Source of the DNA: Hydrogenophaga sp. RAC07
GTDB lineage: Bacteria; Pseudomonadota; Gammaproteobacteria; Burkholderiales; Burkholderiaceae_C
Assembly: GCF_001713375.1 (NCBI RefSeq)
Contig: NZ_CP016449.1
Span: forward strand, 4,383,501-4,447,500
Reading direction: 5' to 3'
DNA: 64,000 nucleotides
Below are positions 8,841-19,767 of the stretch, in pieces. Positions within the stretch are counted from its first letter, which is position 1; each line of letters opens with the position of its first letter. Position numbers and translations under genes: made by a program. A model generated the notes under the pieces. It was not told the DNA's origin. It was given only the letters and a program-made list of their open reading frames with translations, and did not search any database.

Positions 8841-9275
8841 TCACTGCACGATCAGCTTGAAGCTGCTGTAGTGGTCTTCGGTGTAATAACAAGCTTCAGG
8901 CGCCCTGGGCTGCAATCCACCACACACGATCCTTTTCGCGCCCCGGTGGTTCAGACCTGGCGTGGGCACCGTGTATTCCCGGTAAAACCCGCGCCGCTGG
9001 TTCGGCAGCAACCTTTCCCGGTTGCCAAACACCGTGCCGTCCTTTTCATACCGGAATGGCCCGCCTTGCCGGATCTGCTCCATCACCTGTCGGCCCTGTG
9101 TGGGCAGGCCGGATTCGGTGAGGGAGACGGCGTTCGCGCCGGAGAATGCCTGGTCTGTCGGTGTTCGAGCCTGCACCAAAAAGGTGCCCAGCGATGCCGT
9201 CAGAACCAGCGCCAAGGCCAGTGTGGCCACGACCTTCACATCCCCGATCCGCGCCCGGATCCGCTTCAGGTCCAT
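8841..9275 (-). CDS. Exported guanyl-specific ribonuclease, barnase/RNase N1-T1 family
   Basis: A 144-residue protein with a basic N-terminus and one hydrophobic segment (residues about 13-35, signal peptide or anchor), then a microbial ribonuclease domain from about residue 55. The predicted catalytic residues are Glu100 (FYREYTV), Arg115 (GAKRIV) and His135 (TEDHYSSF), matching the barnase Glu73/Arg87/His102 triad. The substrate is expected to be RNA cut after G. Two cysteines (118, 129) could form a disulfide after export. ATG 9275 starts just before the hydrophobic segment. The barstar gene follows 54 nt downstream. Confidence 0.87.
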   Translation of the reverse strand: MDLKRIRARIGDVKVVATLALALVLTASLGTFLVQARTPTDQAFSGANAVSLTESGLPTQGRQVMEQIRQGGPFRYEKDGTVFGNRERLLPNQRRGFYREYTVPTPGLNHRGAKRIVCGGLQPRAPEACYYTEDHYSSFKLIVQ

Positions 9276-9496
9276 GAAATCCCTTGCTCCTGATGCAATC
9301 AACCCGCCACCAACATCCCACAAATGCACCGCTTCTGGCGGGATTTGCAGAGGTGTCACGGGGCGGGTTAACCCTGTATTCCAAGCGCGCTAGTGTGCCT
9401 GAGGCGGCCCGAAAACGCAAGCGGTTGCTGAAAAATCGGGCAAATCAGAAGGCCTGAAGTGTGTGAAAAAGTTAGTGCTTGCTTTTTCGCTACGCG

Positions 9497-11824
9497 TCAA
9501 CGGGAAACGTTGGCGTCCGCCACGGTGAGGGCTGTCATGTTCACGATGCGGCGCACCGTGGCACTCGCGGTGAGGATGTGCACCGGCTTGTCGGCACCCA
9601 GCAGCACAGGGCCGATGGCGATGTTGCCGCCCGCTGCCGTCTTGAGCAGGTTGTAGGCGATGTTGGCCGCGTCCATGTTGGGCAGCACGAGCAGATTCGC
9701 CGCGCCCTTGAGGGTGGAGTTCGGCATCATTCTGGCGCGCGCCTCGGGGTCCAGTGCCACATCTCCGTGCATTTCGCCGTCCACCTCCAGCCAGGGCGCC
9801 TGCTCGCGCAGCAGCTCCAGCGTGCGGCGCATCTTGATGGCGCTGGGCTCGTTGCTCGAGCCGAAGTTGGAGTGCGACAGCAGCGCGGCCTTGGGCTGCA
9901 GGCCGAAGCGCAACATCTCTTCGGCGGCCATCACCGTGATCTCGCACAGCTGCTCGGGCGTCGGGTCGTGGTTCACATGGGTGTCGACCAGGAAGACCTG
10001 GCGTCCGGGCAGCATGAGGCCGTTCATGCAGGCGTAGATGCGCACGTCCTGGGCCGTGCTGGGGCTGCCGCCCGCGCGCTTGCCGATCACCTGGTCGATG
10101 TATTGCAGGTGGTTGTGGGTGGAGCCCCAGGTGCCGCAGATCAGGCCGTCGACCTCACCCTTGTGCAGCAGCATCGAGCCGATCAGCGTGAGGCGGCGAC
10201 GCATCTCGATCTTGGCGAGCTGCTGGGTCACACCCTTGCGTTCGGTCATGCGGTGGTAGGTCTGCCAGAAGTCGCGGTAGCGGTTGTCCTGCTCGACGTT
10301 GACGATGTCGTAGTCGAGTTCCTCGCGCAGGCGCAGGCCGAATTTTTCGATGCGCTGCGCGATGACGGTCGGGCGGCCGATGAGCGTGGGGCGCGCCAGA
10401 CCTTCGTCCACCACGATCTGGCAGGCGCGCAGCACGCGTTCTTCTTCGCCTTCGGCGTAGGCCACGCGTTTGCGCGCGGCGGTTTTCGCCGCGGCGTAGA
10501 TCGGTTTCATGATCGTGCCGGACGCGAACACGAAGCTTTGCAGGCGCTCGCGGTAGGCCGCCATGTCGGTGATGGGGCGCAGGGCCACGCCGCTCTCGGC
10601 CGCGGCCTGGGCCACGGCCGGCGCGATCTTCATCATCAGGCGCGGATCGAACGGCTTGGGGATCAGGTACTCGGGACCGAAGGCCAGCTGTTCACCCGCG
10701 TAGGCGGCGGCCACCACCTCGCTCTGCTCGGCCTGGGCGAGCTCGGCGATGGCGTGCACCGCGGCGATCTCCATCTCGTCGGTGATGGTGGTCGCTCCGC
10801 TGTCGAGCGCGCCGCGGAAGATGTAGGGGAAGCACAGGACGTTGTTGACCTGGTTCGGGTAGTCGGTGCGGCCCGTGGCCATGATGATGTCGCTGCGCAC
10901 CGCGTGCGCGTCCTCGGGGGCGATCTCGGGGTTCGGGTTGGCCAGCGCGAAGATCACCGGCCTGGGTGCCATCGACGCCACCATCGCGGGCTTGAGCACG
11001 CCGCCGGCCGAGAGGCCGAGGAACACGTCGGCGCCCTCGATCACCTCGGCGAGCTTGCGCAGTTGGGTCTTCTGCATGTACTGGCGCTTGTCGTCGTCCA
11101 TGAGCTCCTCGCGGCCCTCGTAGACCACGCCGGCCAGGTCGGTGACGAACACGTTCTCGCGCTTCAGACCGACCTTGAGCAGCAGGTTCAGGCAGGCCAG
11201 CGCTGCTGCGCCCGCTCCCGAGGTGACCAGCTTGACCTGGCCGATGTCCTTGCCCGCGACCTTCAGCCCGTTGAGCATCGCCGCCGCCACCGTGATGGCC
11301 GTGCCGTGCTGGTCGTCGTGGAACACGGGGATCTTCATGCGCTTGCGCAGCTCGCGCTCCACGTAGAAGCAGTCCGGTGCCTTGATGTCCTCGAGGTTGA
11401 TTGCGCCGAAAGTCGGCTCCAGCGCGGCGATGATCTCGACCAGCTTGACCGGGTCCTTCTCGTCGATCTCGATATCGAACACGTCGACGCCGGCGAACTT
11501 CTTGAACAGGACGCCCTTGCCTTCCATCACCGGTTTGGCCGCGAGCGGGCCGATGTCGCCCAGGCCCAGCACGGCGGTGCCGTTGGTGATGACGCCAACC
11601 AGATTGCCGCGGCTGGTGTACTTGAAGGCATTGACCGGATCGGCCACGATCTCTTCACACGGAGCGGCCACGCCGGGCGAGTACGCCAGGGCCAGATCGC
11701 GCTGGTTGGTGAGCTGCTTGGTGGCGGCAATGGCCACCTTGCCGGGCGTCGGAAACTCGTGGTATTCGAGGGCGGCTCGGCGCAGTTCGGCGCGCTTGTT
11801 CTCTGGGCTGTTGTCCATCGTCAT
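9497..11824 (-). CDS. maeB: NADP-dependent malic enzyme with C-terminal phosphotransacetylase-like domain (MaeB)
   Basis: A 775-residue cytoplasmic fusion. Residues 1 to about 430 are malic enzyme, which oxidatively decarboxylates malate to pyruvate and CO2 (N-terminal [29 protein letters not shown], and [17 protein letters not shown] in the nucleotide-binding domain). About 430-775 is a phosphate-acetyltransferase-like domain that regulates the enzyme through acetyl-CoA in characterised MaeB proteins. The length fits the family. Two start codons stand close together (MTMDN); a GGAGAC Shine-Dalgarno precedes the first. A TAGAAT -10-like element is at 11876-11881. The 220 bp between its stop and the RNase gene show nothing I can name. 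Confidence 0.96.
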   Translation of the reverse strand: MTMDNSPENKRAELRRAALEYHEFPTPGKVAIAATKQLTNQRDLALAYSPGVAAPCEEIVADPVNAFKYTSRGNLVGVITNGTAVLGLGDIGPLAAKPVMEGKGVLFKKFAGVDVFDIEIDEKDPVKLVEIIAALEPTFGAINLEDIKAPDCFYVERELRKRMKIPVFHDDQHGTAITVAAAMLNGLKVAGKDIGQVKLVTSGAGAAALACLNLLLKVGLKRENVFVTDLAGVVYEGREELMDDDKRQYMQKTQLRKLAEVIEGADVFLGLSAGGVLKPAMVASMAPRPVIFALANPNPEIAPEDAHAVRSDIIMATGRTDYPNQVNNVLCFPYIFRGALDSGATTITDEMEIAAVHAIAELAQAEQSEVVAAAYAGEQLAFGPEYLIPKPFDPRLMMKIAPAVAQAAAESGVALRPITDMAAYRERLQSFVFASGTIMKPIYAAAKTAARKRVAYAEGEEERVLRACQIVVDEGLARPTLIGRPTVIAQRIEKFGLRLREELDYDIVNVEQDNRYRDFWQTYHRMTERKGVTQQLAKIEMRRRLTLIGSMLLHKGEVDGLICGTWGSTHNHLQYIDQVIGKRAGGSPSTAQDVRIYACMNGLMLPGRQVFLVDTHVNHDPTPEQLCEITVMAAEEMLRFGLQPKAALLSHSNFGSSNEPSAIKMRRTLELLREQAPWLEVDGEMHGDVALDPEARARMMPNSTLKGAANLLVLPNMDAANIAYNLLKTAAGGNIAIGPVLLGADKPVHILTASATVRRIVNMTALTVADANVSR

Positions 11825-11974
11825 GGTCTTGTCTCCGGTCGTGCTGAATTCTTGCTATGTGAAAGCGAGTTGCGCATTCTAGTTCCGTGCCCGGGAAAAC
11901 CCCAGTCAGGAATACTGCGTAGAGCGTGGCGGCGGTCGTGACTTTTCGGGAGGGAATGGCGGACAAGCGGGCGC

Positions 11975-12001
11975 AAAAAAAGCCCCGCGGGTGCGGAGCT
12001 T
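11975..12001 (-). terminator. Intrinsic terminator after bfr
   Basis: Read on the minus strand: stem AGCTCCGC / GCGGGGCT (one G-T pair), ACCC loop, then seven Ts. It begins about 22 nt past the bfr stop codon. Confidence 0.88.
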
Positions 12002-12023
12002 GAGGCCTGGCTCATCGGGCCGA

Positions 12024-12500
12024 TCAGCTGACCGAACCCATCTGGCTTTGCAGGTAGTTGGGCAGGCCGACCTTGTCGATCAACTCGATCTGCGTTTCCA
12101 GAAAGTCGATGTGCTCTTCGGTGTCGTCCAGGATGCCTTGCAGCAGGTCGCGCGAGACGTAGTCGCGCACCGTCTCGCAATGGGCAATGCCGTCCTTGAT
12201 GGTCTTCTGCGCGCCGGTCTCCAGCGCCAGGTCGCTGCGCAGGATCTCGGGCACGTCCTCGCCGATGCCGAGCTTGCCCAGGTCCTGCAGGTTGGGCAGG
12301 CCATCCAGCGTGAAGATGCGGTCCATCAGCTTGTCGGCGTGCTTCATCTCGCCGATCGACTCCTCGTATTCCTTGGCGGCCAGCTTGTCCAGGCCCCAGT
12401 GCTTGAGCATGCGGTAGTGGACGAAATACTGGTTGATCGCGGTCAGCTCGTTCTTGAGCTGCGCCTGCAGATGCGAGATGGCTTGGGGGTCGCCTTTCAT
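12024..12500 (-). CDS. bfr: Bacterioferritin
   Basis: A 158-residue four-helix ferritin-like protein that oxidises Fe2+ and stores it in a 24-mer with heme at subunit interfaces. The ferroxidase ligands are where expected: Glu18 region (LKNELTAINQYF), EESIGEMKHADKLMDRI (Glu-x-x-His) and DDTEEHIDFLETQ. The Met near position 52 (heme ligand in Bfr) is present in GEMKHAD. ATG 12500 is preceded by a GGAAC-type Shine-Dalgarno. It is a single-gene unit closed by an intrinsic terminator. Confidence 0.95.
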   Translation of the reverse strand: MKGDPQAISHLQAQLKNELTAINQYFVHYRMLKHWGLDKLAAKEYEESIGEMKHADKLMDRIFTLDGLPNLQDLGKLGIGEDVPEILRSDLALETGAQKTIKDGIAHCETVRDYVSRDLLQGILDDTEEHIDFLETQIELIDKVGLPNYLQSQMGSVS

Positions 12501-12592
12501 GGCTGTTCCTTTCAGTGATGATTTCAGGGGACCATTGTGCGCGCTGACCGTGGCGCATTGGATTCGCCCGCAGGGTTCGTGCGCCCAAACGC

Positions 12593-13540
12593 TCAGCGCT
12601 GCAGCCGAACCAGCGGGCGCAGGCGCTGCACGTCTTCCACCCGGCACAACCCGGTGCCCGGTGTGAGCAGGGCCGCCGAGCCCGCGGCCACGGCCCAGGT
12701 GAAGGCGTCGGGCAGGGTCTCGCCGCGCTGCAGGGCCCAGACCAGGGCGCCGACAAAGCTGTCGCCCGCGCCGACCGAGCTGGCCACGGTGATCGGCAAG
12801 GCCTCCGCGCGCCAGGTGCCGTCTTGTGTGACCAGCAGGGCGCCCTGTTCGCCCAGCGTGAGCGCGACCACCTCGGCACGGCCCGCATCCACCAGCGTCT
12901 GAGCGGCCTGGCGCCATTGCGTGGGAGTTTCCAGTGGCAGGTTCGTCAGGTCGCGCAGCTCGCGAAGGTTGGGTTTGACCAGGTAAACACCCGTGGCCAC
13001 GCCGGCCGCCAGCGCCGGCCCGGAACTGTCGAGCACCAGCCGCGACCCGCGCGAGCGCACGATCAAGGCCAGACGGGCGTAAAAGTCGGTCGGCACGCCG
13101 GGCGGCAGGCTGCCGCTGGCCACCACAACAGCGGGCAGAAGCGGCAGGGTTTCGATGGCGGCGAGACAGGCCGTCCACTCGCTTTCGGTCAGGGTGGGGC
13201 CGGGCAGCACAAAGCGGAACTCGGCGCCCGTGTCTTGCGCCTGCACGGTGAAGTTTTCGCGCGTGTCCTCGCTCAGCGGCAGGCGCCGCACCGGCAGGCC
13301 CGCGGACTGGAGATGGTTCACCAGCCAGTCGCCCGCCGGGCCGCCGGCGGGAAAAAGGGCACTGCTGTGCCCGCCCAGGCGCTGCACCACCCGCGCCACG
13401 TTCAGGCCGCCGCCGCCAGCGTCGCGCCGCGCGGGGCCGCAGCGCAGTTTGTCGGCGGGTACCACCCGCTCGGTGTGGGTGGACACGTCCACCGACGGGT
13501 TCATGGTGAGGCACAGCACGGTGTCGGCAGGTGAGGTCAT
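12593..13540 (-). CDS. PfkB-family sugar kinase (1-phosphofructokinase / 6-phosphofructokinase II type)
   Basis: A 315-residue ribokinase-fold kinase. N-terminal LCLTMNPSVDVSTHTERV and the glycine-rich GGGGLNVARVVQRLGG are the PfkB first signature; GAGDSFVGALVWAL near residue 265 is the second, with catalytic Asp. The pattern is closest to phosphofructokinase II or FruK/tagatose-6-phosphate kinases, so it would phosphorylate a sugar phosphate in the cytoplasm. The exact substrate cannot be fixed from sequence alone, and no PTS or fru genes are nearby. It follows the MOSC gene by 29 nt, likely in the murU-pepP-MOSC-pfkB run. Confidence 0.88.
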   Translation of the reverse strand: MTSPADTVLCLTMNPSVDVSTHTERVVPADKLRCGPARRDAGGGGLNVARVVQRLGGHSSALFPAGGPAGDWLVNHLQSAGLPVRRLPLSEDTRENFTVQAQDTGAEFRFVLPGPTLTESEWTACLAAIETLPLLPAVVVASGSLPPGVPTDFYARLALIVRSRGSRLVLDSSGPALAAGVATGVYLVKPNLRELRDLTNLPLETPTQWRQAAQTLVDAGRAEVVALTLGEQGALLVTQDGTWRAEALPITVASSVGAGDSFVGALVWALQRGETLPDAFTWAVAAGSAALLTPGTGLCRVEDVQRLRPLVRLQR

Positions 13541-13569
13541 GCCGGCGTTGTACCCCATGCGCGCCGATG

Positions 13570-14145
13570 TCAACGCAGGTGTTTCAGGCGTTTGGCCGCA
13601 AACGCTTCGCTCACGCGCAGCCCGCGTGTGCCGGGCTCCAGCGTGAAGGCCTGCCCCGCTTCGATGGGGCCGGGCTGTGCCACCGACAAGTAAAAGCCAG
13701 GGCACAGCTCCTCCATCATGAGCCGGCCGGCATCGCGCAGGCCCATCACGGCATTGAACTTGTAGCAAGGCTCGCGCGGTGCGGTCACGCGCAGGCTGCA
13801 GCCAGGGAAGTGCAGCAGGTCACCGATCCATACCTCGGTCTCCAACAGGCCGTGGATCGTCAGGTTCTCGCCCATGAACCCCATGGGCAGCGCTTCGCTG
13901 AAGAGGCTGGCACCCTGCTGGCTGCGTTGCGCCTCCCACCGCGCGTAGTGCTCCAGAGGGTAGGCATAGACCGCCTTGTCCAGGCCGCCGTGCACGCTGA
14001 GGTCGGCTTGCTCGTCGCCCAGCAGACCCAGCGGCATCACCGCCACCGGCCCACTCACGGCGGCTTTGCCGATGGCCGAGACCACGTTGCGCGAACCGAT
14101 GCGCAGCGGGCGCACCGCACCGGTATTGACGCTGACGACGCGCAC
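13570..14145 (-). CDS. MOSC domain-containing protein (YiiM-like)
   Basis: A 191-residue protein with a MOSC domain at about residues 40-165 (GDEQADLSVHGGLDKAVYAY, then FMGENLTIHGL). The conserved Cys is in REPCYKFNAVMG. MOSC proteins bind molybdenum cofactor sulfur; YiiM-type members reduce N-hydroxylated bases such as 6-hydroxylaminopurine. The start is a GTG at 14145, only 4 nt after the pepP stop, which argues for translational coupling. The precise substrate is unknown. Confidence 0.87.
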   Translation of the reverse strand: MRVVSVNTGAVRPLRIGSRNVVSAIGKAAVSGPVAVMPLGLLGDEQADLSVHGGLDKAVYAYPLEHYARWEAQRSQQGASLFSEALPMGFMGENLTIHGLLETEVWIGDLLHFPGCSLRVTAPREPCYKFNAVMGLRDAGRLMMEELCPGFYLSVAQPGPIEAGQAFTLEPGTRGLRVSEAFAAKRLKHLR

Positions 14146-14149
14146 GGCC

Positions 14150-15556
14150 TCAGCCGCGCATCAGCGCTTCGATCTCGGACGCCTCGACCGGCACGCCGCG
14201 CGAGATCAGTTCACAACCGGTTTCCGTGACGATGGCGTCGTCCTCGATGCGGATGCCGATGTTCCAGAACTTTTCCGGGACACCTTCGGCCGGGCGCACG
14301 TAGAGGCCGGGCTCGATGGTGAGCACCATGCCCGGGCGCAGGATGCGGCTCGGACGGTCCTTGATGGTCTCGCCGCTCAAGGGGTCCTTGCGCTCGTTCA
14401 CCGTGCCCAGTTCGGAGGGCTCCACGTAGCTGCCGCAGTCGTGCACATCCATGCCCAGCCAGTGGCCGGTGCGGTGCATGTAGAACTGGAAATACGCGCG
14501 GTTGGCGATCACGTCCTGCGCGCTGCCCACCTTGTTCCTGTCGAGCAGACCCACGTCAAGCAAACCTTGGGCGAGCACGGCCACGGTGGCCTCGTGCGGA
14601 TCAACAAAGCGCGCGCCCGCTTTCGTGGCCTGCACCGCCGCGATCTGGCTGGCCAGCACCAGGTCGTACAACTCGCGCTGCGGACCGGTGAACACGCCGT
14701 TGGCGGGGAAGGTGCGGGTGATGTCGCTGGCATAGCCGTCGAGTTCGCAGCCGGCGTCGATTAGCACCAGCTCGCCGCTGCGGATGGGCGCGGTGTCGGC
14801 GCGGTAGTGCAGCACACAGGCGTTGGCCCCGGCGGCCACGATGCTGCCGTAGGCCGGGTACTGCGAGCCGTGTTCGCGAAAGCTGTGAAGCAGCTCGGCG
14901 TCCAGGTGGTACTCGCGCACGTCCTGCCCCGCGCGCAGCATGGCGGCGCTGCGCTGCATGGCGCGGATGTGGGCCTTGGCGCTGATCTGCGCGGCGCGGC
15001 GCATGGTGTCCTGCTCGAAGGCGTCCTTCACCAGGCGCATCTCGTCGAGCACGCCGCACAGGTCGCGCTGCGATTCGGGGCAGAGTGCGCCATAACGAAC
15101 GCGGGCACGCACCGGTTGCAGCCAGCCGTTGACCCGGCTCTCCAGCCCCGTGTGGGTGGCGAACGGGTACCACACGGTCTGGCGGTTTTCCAGCAGCTTG
15201 GGCAAGCGCTGGTCGAGTTCGGCGACCGAGAACGCGTCGCTCACGCCCAGGTGCTGCGGTGCGGCCTCGGGGCCCAAGCGGATGCCGTCCCAGATCTCGC
15301 GCTCCAGGTCCTTGGGTTGGCAGAACAGCGTGGTGCTGCCCTCGGCCGTGATCACCAGCCACGCGTTGGGTTCGGTGAAGCCGGTGAGGTAGTAGAAGTA
15401 GCTGTCGTGCCGGTAGAGGAAGTCGCTGTCGCGGTTGCGCGGGCGCTCCAGCGCGGTGGGCACGATGGCGATGCCGCCGGAGCCGAGCGAGGCGGCCACG
15501 CGGGCGCGGCGTTCGGCGTAGAGGTGGGTGTGGGTGGTGGAGTCCATGGGTGCCAT
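14150..15556 (-). CDS. pepP: Xaa-Pro aminopeptidase (aminopeptidase P)
   Basis: A 468-residue M24 metallopeptidase that removes N-terminal residues preceding proline. The creatinase-like N-domain (residues 1-170) is followed by the pita-bread catalytic domain with the dinuclear Mn ligands visible: DAGCELDGYASDITRTFP (two Asp), TGHWLGMDVHD (His), TIEPGLYV (Glu) and RIEDD (Glu). Two ATGs, at 15556 and 15547 (MAPMDST), are equally possible. It sits between murU (37-nt gap) and the MOSC gene (4-nt gap). Confidence 0.95.
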   Translation of the reverse strand: MAPMDSTTHTHLYAERRARVAASLGSGGIAIVPTALERPRNRDSDFLYRHDSYFYYLTGFTEPNAWLVITAEGSTTLFCQPKDLEREIWDGIRLGPEAAPQHLGVSDAFSVAELDQRLPKLLENRQTVWYPFATHTGLESRVNGWLQPVRARVRYGALCPESQRDLCGVLDEMRLVKDAFEQDTMRRAAQISAKAHIRAMQRSAAMLRAGQDVREYHLDAELLHSFREHGSQYPAYGSIVAAGANACVLHYRADTAPIRSGELVLIDAGCELDGYASDITRTFPANGVFTGPQRELYDLVLASQIAAVQATKAGARFVDPHEATVAVLAQGLLDVGLLDRNKVGSAQDVIANRAYFQFYMHRTGHWLGMDVHDCGSYVEPSELGTVNERKDPLSGETIKDRPSRILRPGMVLTIEPGLYVRPAEGVPEKFWNIGIRIEDDAIVTETGCELISRGVPVEASEIEALMRG

Positions 15557-15593
15557 TCTCTGACTTTGGGCGCACGCCCGTGTGTTGGGGGGA

Positions 15594-16349
15594 TCAGTCC
15601 TGCTGGTTCAGTTCTTCAAGGCGCTCGGGGGTGCCCACGTCAACCCAGGTGCCGCTGTAAATTTCAGCGCTCACCTGCCCCGCATCCATCGCCCGGCGCA
15701 GCAGCGGCGCCAGCGGCTCGGCCGTGCCTTGCGGGTTGCCGGGCAGCACCTCGCACCAGGGCAGCTCGAACAGCTCACGCCGGTACAGGCCGATGGTGCT
15801 GAAGGTCCAGGCCTCGTCGGCCCGGCTGATCGCCAGTCCGTCGGCGCCCAGGCCGAAATCGCCGCGCGGGTTGTGCGGCGGGTTGGGCACCAGCCAGATG
15901 TGGGCCAGCAGGCCGCTGGCCTCGAAACGCTCGACACTGGCCTGGGTGAACTGAAAGTCGGGCACGTAGATGTCGCCCGCCAGCACCCAGAACACGTCGG
16001 CCAGCAGCGGCAGGGCGCGCGCAATGCCGCCGGCCGTCTCCAGCGCATAGCCGAAGTCGGTGCCTTCGCGCGACAGGGTCACGTCGCAGCCCGGGTGCTC
16101 ACGGCTCCAGGCCACGCAGTGTTCGTCGATCTGTTCACCCAGCCAGGCGGTGTTGACCACCATTCGCCCGAAGCCGCCCGCGAGCAAGGCCTCCATGGGC
16201 CATTGCATCAAGGGCTTGCCCTGCACCGGCAGCAGGGGCTTGGGCGTCACGTCGGTGAGCGGGCGCATGCGCATGCCGCGCCCGGCAGCGAGCACCATGG
16301 CCGTGGCCAGGGGGGATGGTGAGGGGGAGGCGGTGGCGAGTCGGGTCAT
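15594..16349 (-). CDS. murU: N-acetylmuramate alpha-1-phosphate uridylyltransferase MurU
   Basis: A 251-residue nucleotidyltransferase. The signature AMVLAAGRGMRMRPLTDVTP lies near residues 16-35, followed by KPLLPVQGKPLMQW. VLAGDIYV carries the metal-binding Asp, and TWVDVGTPERLEELN closes the fold. In Pseudomonas MurU turns MurNAc-1-phosphate, the AmgK product, into UDP-MurNAc. The family assignment as an NDP-sugar pyrophosphorylase is certain. MurU in particular is inferred from its short length, its sequence style and the presence of amgK in the window. A general mannose- or glucose-1-phosphate transferase is the alternative. Confidence 0.83.
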   Translation of the reverse strand: MTRLATASPSPSPLATAMVLAAGRGMRMRPLTDVTPKPLLPVQGKPLMQWPMEALLAGGFGRMVVNTAWLGEQIDEHCVAWSREHPGCDVTLSREGTDFGYALETAGGIARALPLLADVFWVLAGDIYVPDFQFTQASVERFEASGLLAHIWLVPNPPHNPRGDFGLGADGLAISRADEAWTFSTIGLYRRELFELPWCEVLPGNPQGTAEPLAPLLRRAMDAGQVSAEIYSGTWVDVGTPERLEELNQQD

Positions 16350-16460
16350 GGGTGGCGGGTGGGTGCGCGTGCCGGGCGCGCAGGGCCGCACGCGTCAAAG
16401 AATTATGGGCTGACGCGCTCGCCGGTTGCCGTGCAACGCTGCCCGCAATGGGCTGGCCGA

Positions 16461-16466
16461 TAAAAT
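16461..16466 (+). promoter_or_regulatory. Candidate -10 (TAAAAT) for tkt-gap
   Basis: TAAAAT in the context GGCCGATAAAATCC lies 75 nt upstream of the tkt start. The same style (GGCTAAAATCG) recurs before the GST gene at 54876-54881. The -35 region is not convincing. Confidence 0.4.
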
Positions 16467-16541
16467 CCGTTGTTTTGCGCCATCGAACAAGCCGATGGCC
16501 CAGCCCGGTCTTCCCCGCTTCACCCCACTTCCAGCACCCCC

Positions 16542-18614
16542 ATGTCCGACACCGTCAGCATCCCCACCTCCACCGCCCCCGCCGTGTCAGCCCAGACCCA
16601 GGCCAACGCCATCCGCGCGCTGGCCATGGACGCGGTGCAAGCCGCCAACTCGGGCCACCCGGGCGCGCCCATGGGCATGGCCGACATGGCGGTTGCCCTG
16701 TGGGGCCGGCACCTGCGCCACAACCCGACCAACCCGCAGTGGGCCAACCGCGACCGCTTCGTGCTGTCCAACGGCCACGGCTCCATGCTGATCTATGCGC
16801 TGCTGCACCTCACCGGCTACAAGCTGCCGATCGGTGAACTGAAGAACTTCCGCCAGCTCGGCAGCAAGACCGCCGGCCACCCCGAAGTCGGCCACACACC
16901 CGGCGTGGAAACCACCACCGGCCCGCTGGGCCAGGGCATCACCAACGCCGTGGGCATGGCGCTGGCCGAGAAGCTGCTGGCGTCCGAATTCAACCGCGAC
17001 GGCCATGCCATCGTGGACCACCACACCTATGTGTTCCTGGGCGACGGCTGCCTCATGGAAGGCATCAGCCACGAAGCCATCGCGCTGGCCGGCGCCTGGA
17101 AGCTCAACAAACTGATCGCGCTGTACGACGACAACGGCATCTCCATCGACGGCCAGGTCACGCCCTGGTTCATCGACAACACCGCGCTGCGTTTTGCCGC
17201 CTGCGGCTGGAACGTGATCGGTCCGATCGACGGCCACGACGCCGACGCCGTGGACCGCGCGATCAGCGATGCGAAGAACAAGGCCGACGGCCCCACCATT
17301 GTCATCTGCAAGACCCACATCGGCAAGGGCAGCCCGAACCGCGCCAACACCGCCAAGGCCCACGGCGAGCCGCTGGGAGCTGAAGAGATCAAGCTCACCC
17401 GCGAGGCCCTGGGCTGGAACCACGCACCGTTCACGATCCCGAAAGACGTGTATGCCGCGTGGGACGCGAAGGACGCCGGCAAGGCCGCCGAAGCCGCCTG
17501 GAACGCCACCTTCGCCGCCTACAAAGCCGCCTTCCCCGAACTCGCCAAGGAGTTCGTGCGCCGCATGAAGGGCGAGCTGCCGAAGAACTTTGCGCAAACC
17601 GCAGTTGACGCGGCGGTGGCCGCCCACACCAAGGCCGAAACCGTGGCCAGCCGCAAGGCCAGCCAACTCGCGCTGGAGACCTTCACCGCTGCACTGCCCG
17701 AGCTGCTCGGCGGCAGCGCCGACCTCACCGGCTCCAACCTCACCAACACCAAGTCCACCCCCAGCCTGCGCTTCAACCTGGCCGGTGACGTGGTGAAGAA
17801 CGAGCAAGGCCAGGGCGGGCGCCACATCAACTACGGCGTGCGCGAATTCGGCATGGCCGCGATCATGAACGGCGTGGCGCTGCACGGCGGCTTCATTCCT
17901 TACGGCGGCACCTTCCTGACCTTCAGCGACTACAGCCGAAACGCCATCCGCATGGCCGCGCTGATGAAGCAGCGCGTGATCCATGTGTTCACCCATGACT
18001 CCATCGGCCTGGGCGAAGATGGCCCGACGCACCAGTCGGTGGAACACGCGGCCAGCCTGCGCCTGATCCCCAACCTGGATGTCTGGCGCCCCGCCGACAC
18101 GGCCGAGACCGCCGTGGCCTGGGCCGTGGCGCTGGAAAACGCGAGTCGCCCGACCGCGCTGCTGCTCAGCCGCCAGAACCTGCCTTACGCACCCAAGAGC
18201 GATCTGGGCGACATCAGCAAGGGCGGCTACGTGCTGGCCGAGCCGAGCGAAGTGGGTCTGAAGAAAAAGGCGCAGGCGGTGATCATCGCCACCGGCTCCG
18301 AAGTGCAGCTGGCCCTGAAGGCGCAGGAGCTGCTGGCCAAGGAACACAAGATCGCCGTGCGCGTGGTCTCCATGCCCAGCACCACCACGTTTGACCGCCA
18401 GGGCGCCGCCTTCAAGGCCTCGGTGCTGCCCGCCGGCGTGCCGCGCGTGGCGGTGGAAATGGGCTCCACCGACGGCTGGTGGAAATACGGCGTGGCCGCG
18501 GTCGTGGGTCTGGACACCTACGGCGAGTCGGCTCCGGCCCCGGTGCTGTTCGAGCACTTCGGCTTCACGCCCGCCAATGTGGCCGACACGGTGCGCGCCG
18601 TGCTGGCGAATTGA
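16542..18614 (+). CDS. tkt: Transketolase
   Basis: A 690-residue thiamine-diphosphate enzyme of the pentose phosphate and Calvin cycles, moving two-carbon ketol units between sugar phosphates. The N-terminal [18 protein letters not shown] and the ThDP-binding [14 protein letters not shown] ... [11 protein letters not shown] lie in the PP domain. The Pyr domain carries [18 protein letters not shown], and [14 protein letters not shown] is the transketolase signature. ATG 16542 is chosen since the family starts shortly before the [13 protein letters not shown] block. gap follows 42 nt downstream on the same strand. Confidence 0.97.
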   Translation: MSDTVSIPTSTAPAVSAQTQANAIRALAMDAVQAANSGHPGAPMGMADMAVALWGRHLRHNPTNPQWANRDRFVLSNGHGSMLIYALLHLTGYKLPIGELKNFRQLGSKTAGHPEVGHTPGVETTTGPLGQGITNAVGMALAEKLLASEFNRDGHAIVDHHTYVFLGDGCLMEGISHEAIALAGAWKLNKLIALYDDNGISIDGQVTPWFIDNTALRFAACGWNVIGPIDGHDADAVDRAISDAKNKADGPTIVICKTHIGKGSPNRANTAKAHGEPLGAEEIKLTREALGWNHAPFTIPKDVYAAWDAKDAGKAAEAAWNATFAAYKAAFPELAKEFVRRMKGELPKNFAQTAVDAAVAAHTKAETVASRKASQLALETFTAALPELLGGSADLTGSNLTNTKSTPSLRFNLAGDVVKNEQGQGGRHINYGVREFGMAAIMNGVALHGGFIPYGGTFLTFSDYSRNAIRMAALMKQRVIHVFTHDSIGLGEDGPTHQSVEHAASLRLIPNLDVWRPADTAETAVAWAVALENASRPTALLLSRQNLPYAPKSDLGDISKGGYVLAEPSEVGLKKKAQAVIIATGSEVQLALKAQELLAKEHKIAVRVVSMPSTTTFDRQGAAFKASVLPAGVPRVAVEMGSTDGWWKYGVAAVVGLDTYGESAPAPVLFEHFGFTPANVADTVRAVLAN

Positions 18615-19655
<1,041 letters not shown>

Positions 19656-19671
19656 GCGCCCGCTTGCATCC

Positions 19672-19700
19672 AACAAAAAGCGCCTTCGGGCGCTTTTTTG
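19672..19700 (+). terminator. Intrinsic terminator after gap
   Basis: Stem AGCGCC / GGCGCT with a UUCG tetraloop, A-run before and six Ts after. It is a textbook rho-independent terminator. Confidence 0.95.
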
Positions 19701-19732
19701 TTGTCCGGTGAATCTGCGCGACACCCGTTAAC

Positions 19733-19761
19733 TTGACACTAGACCGACCGGTCTATAGATT
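19733..19761 (+). promoter_or_regulatory. Promoter with TetR-type operator; predicted leaderless start
   Basis: A perfect -35 TTGACA (19733-19738) is followed by a 17-bp spacer and TAGATT (19756-19761). The spacer is filled by a perfect inverted repeat TAGACC-GACC-GGTCTA (19740-19755), placed to block polymerase. The A of the tetR ATG (19768) lies 7 nt past the -10, where transcription would begin, and no Shine-Dalgarno is possible. The same palindrome style is known for NemR-like TetR repressors. Confidence 0.8.
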
Positions 19762-19767
19762 TCGCAC

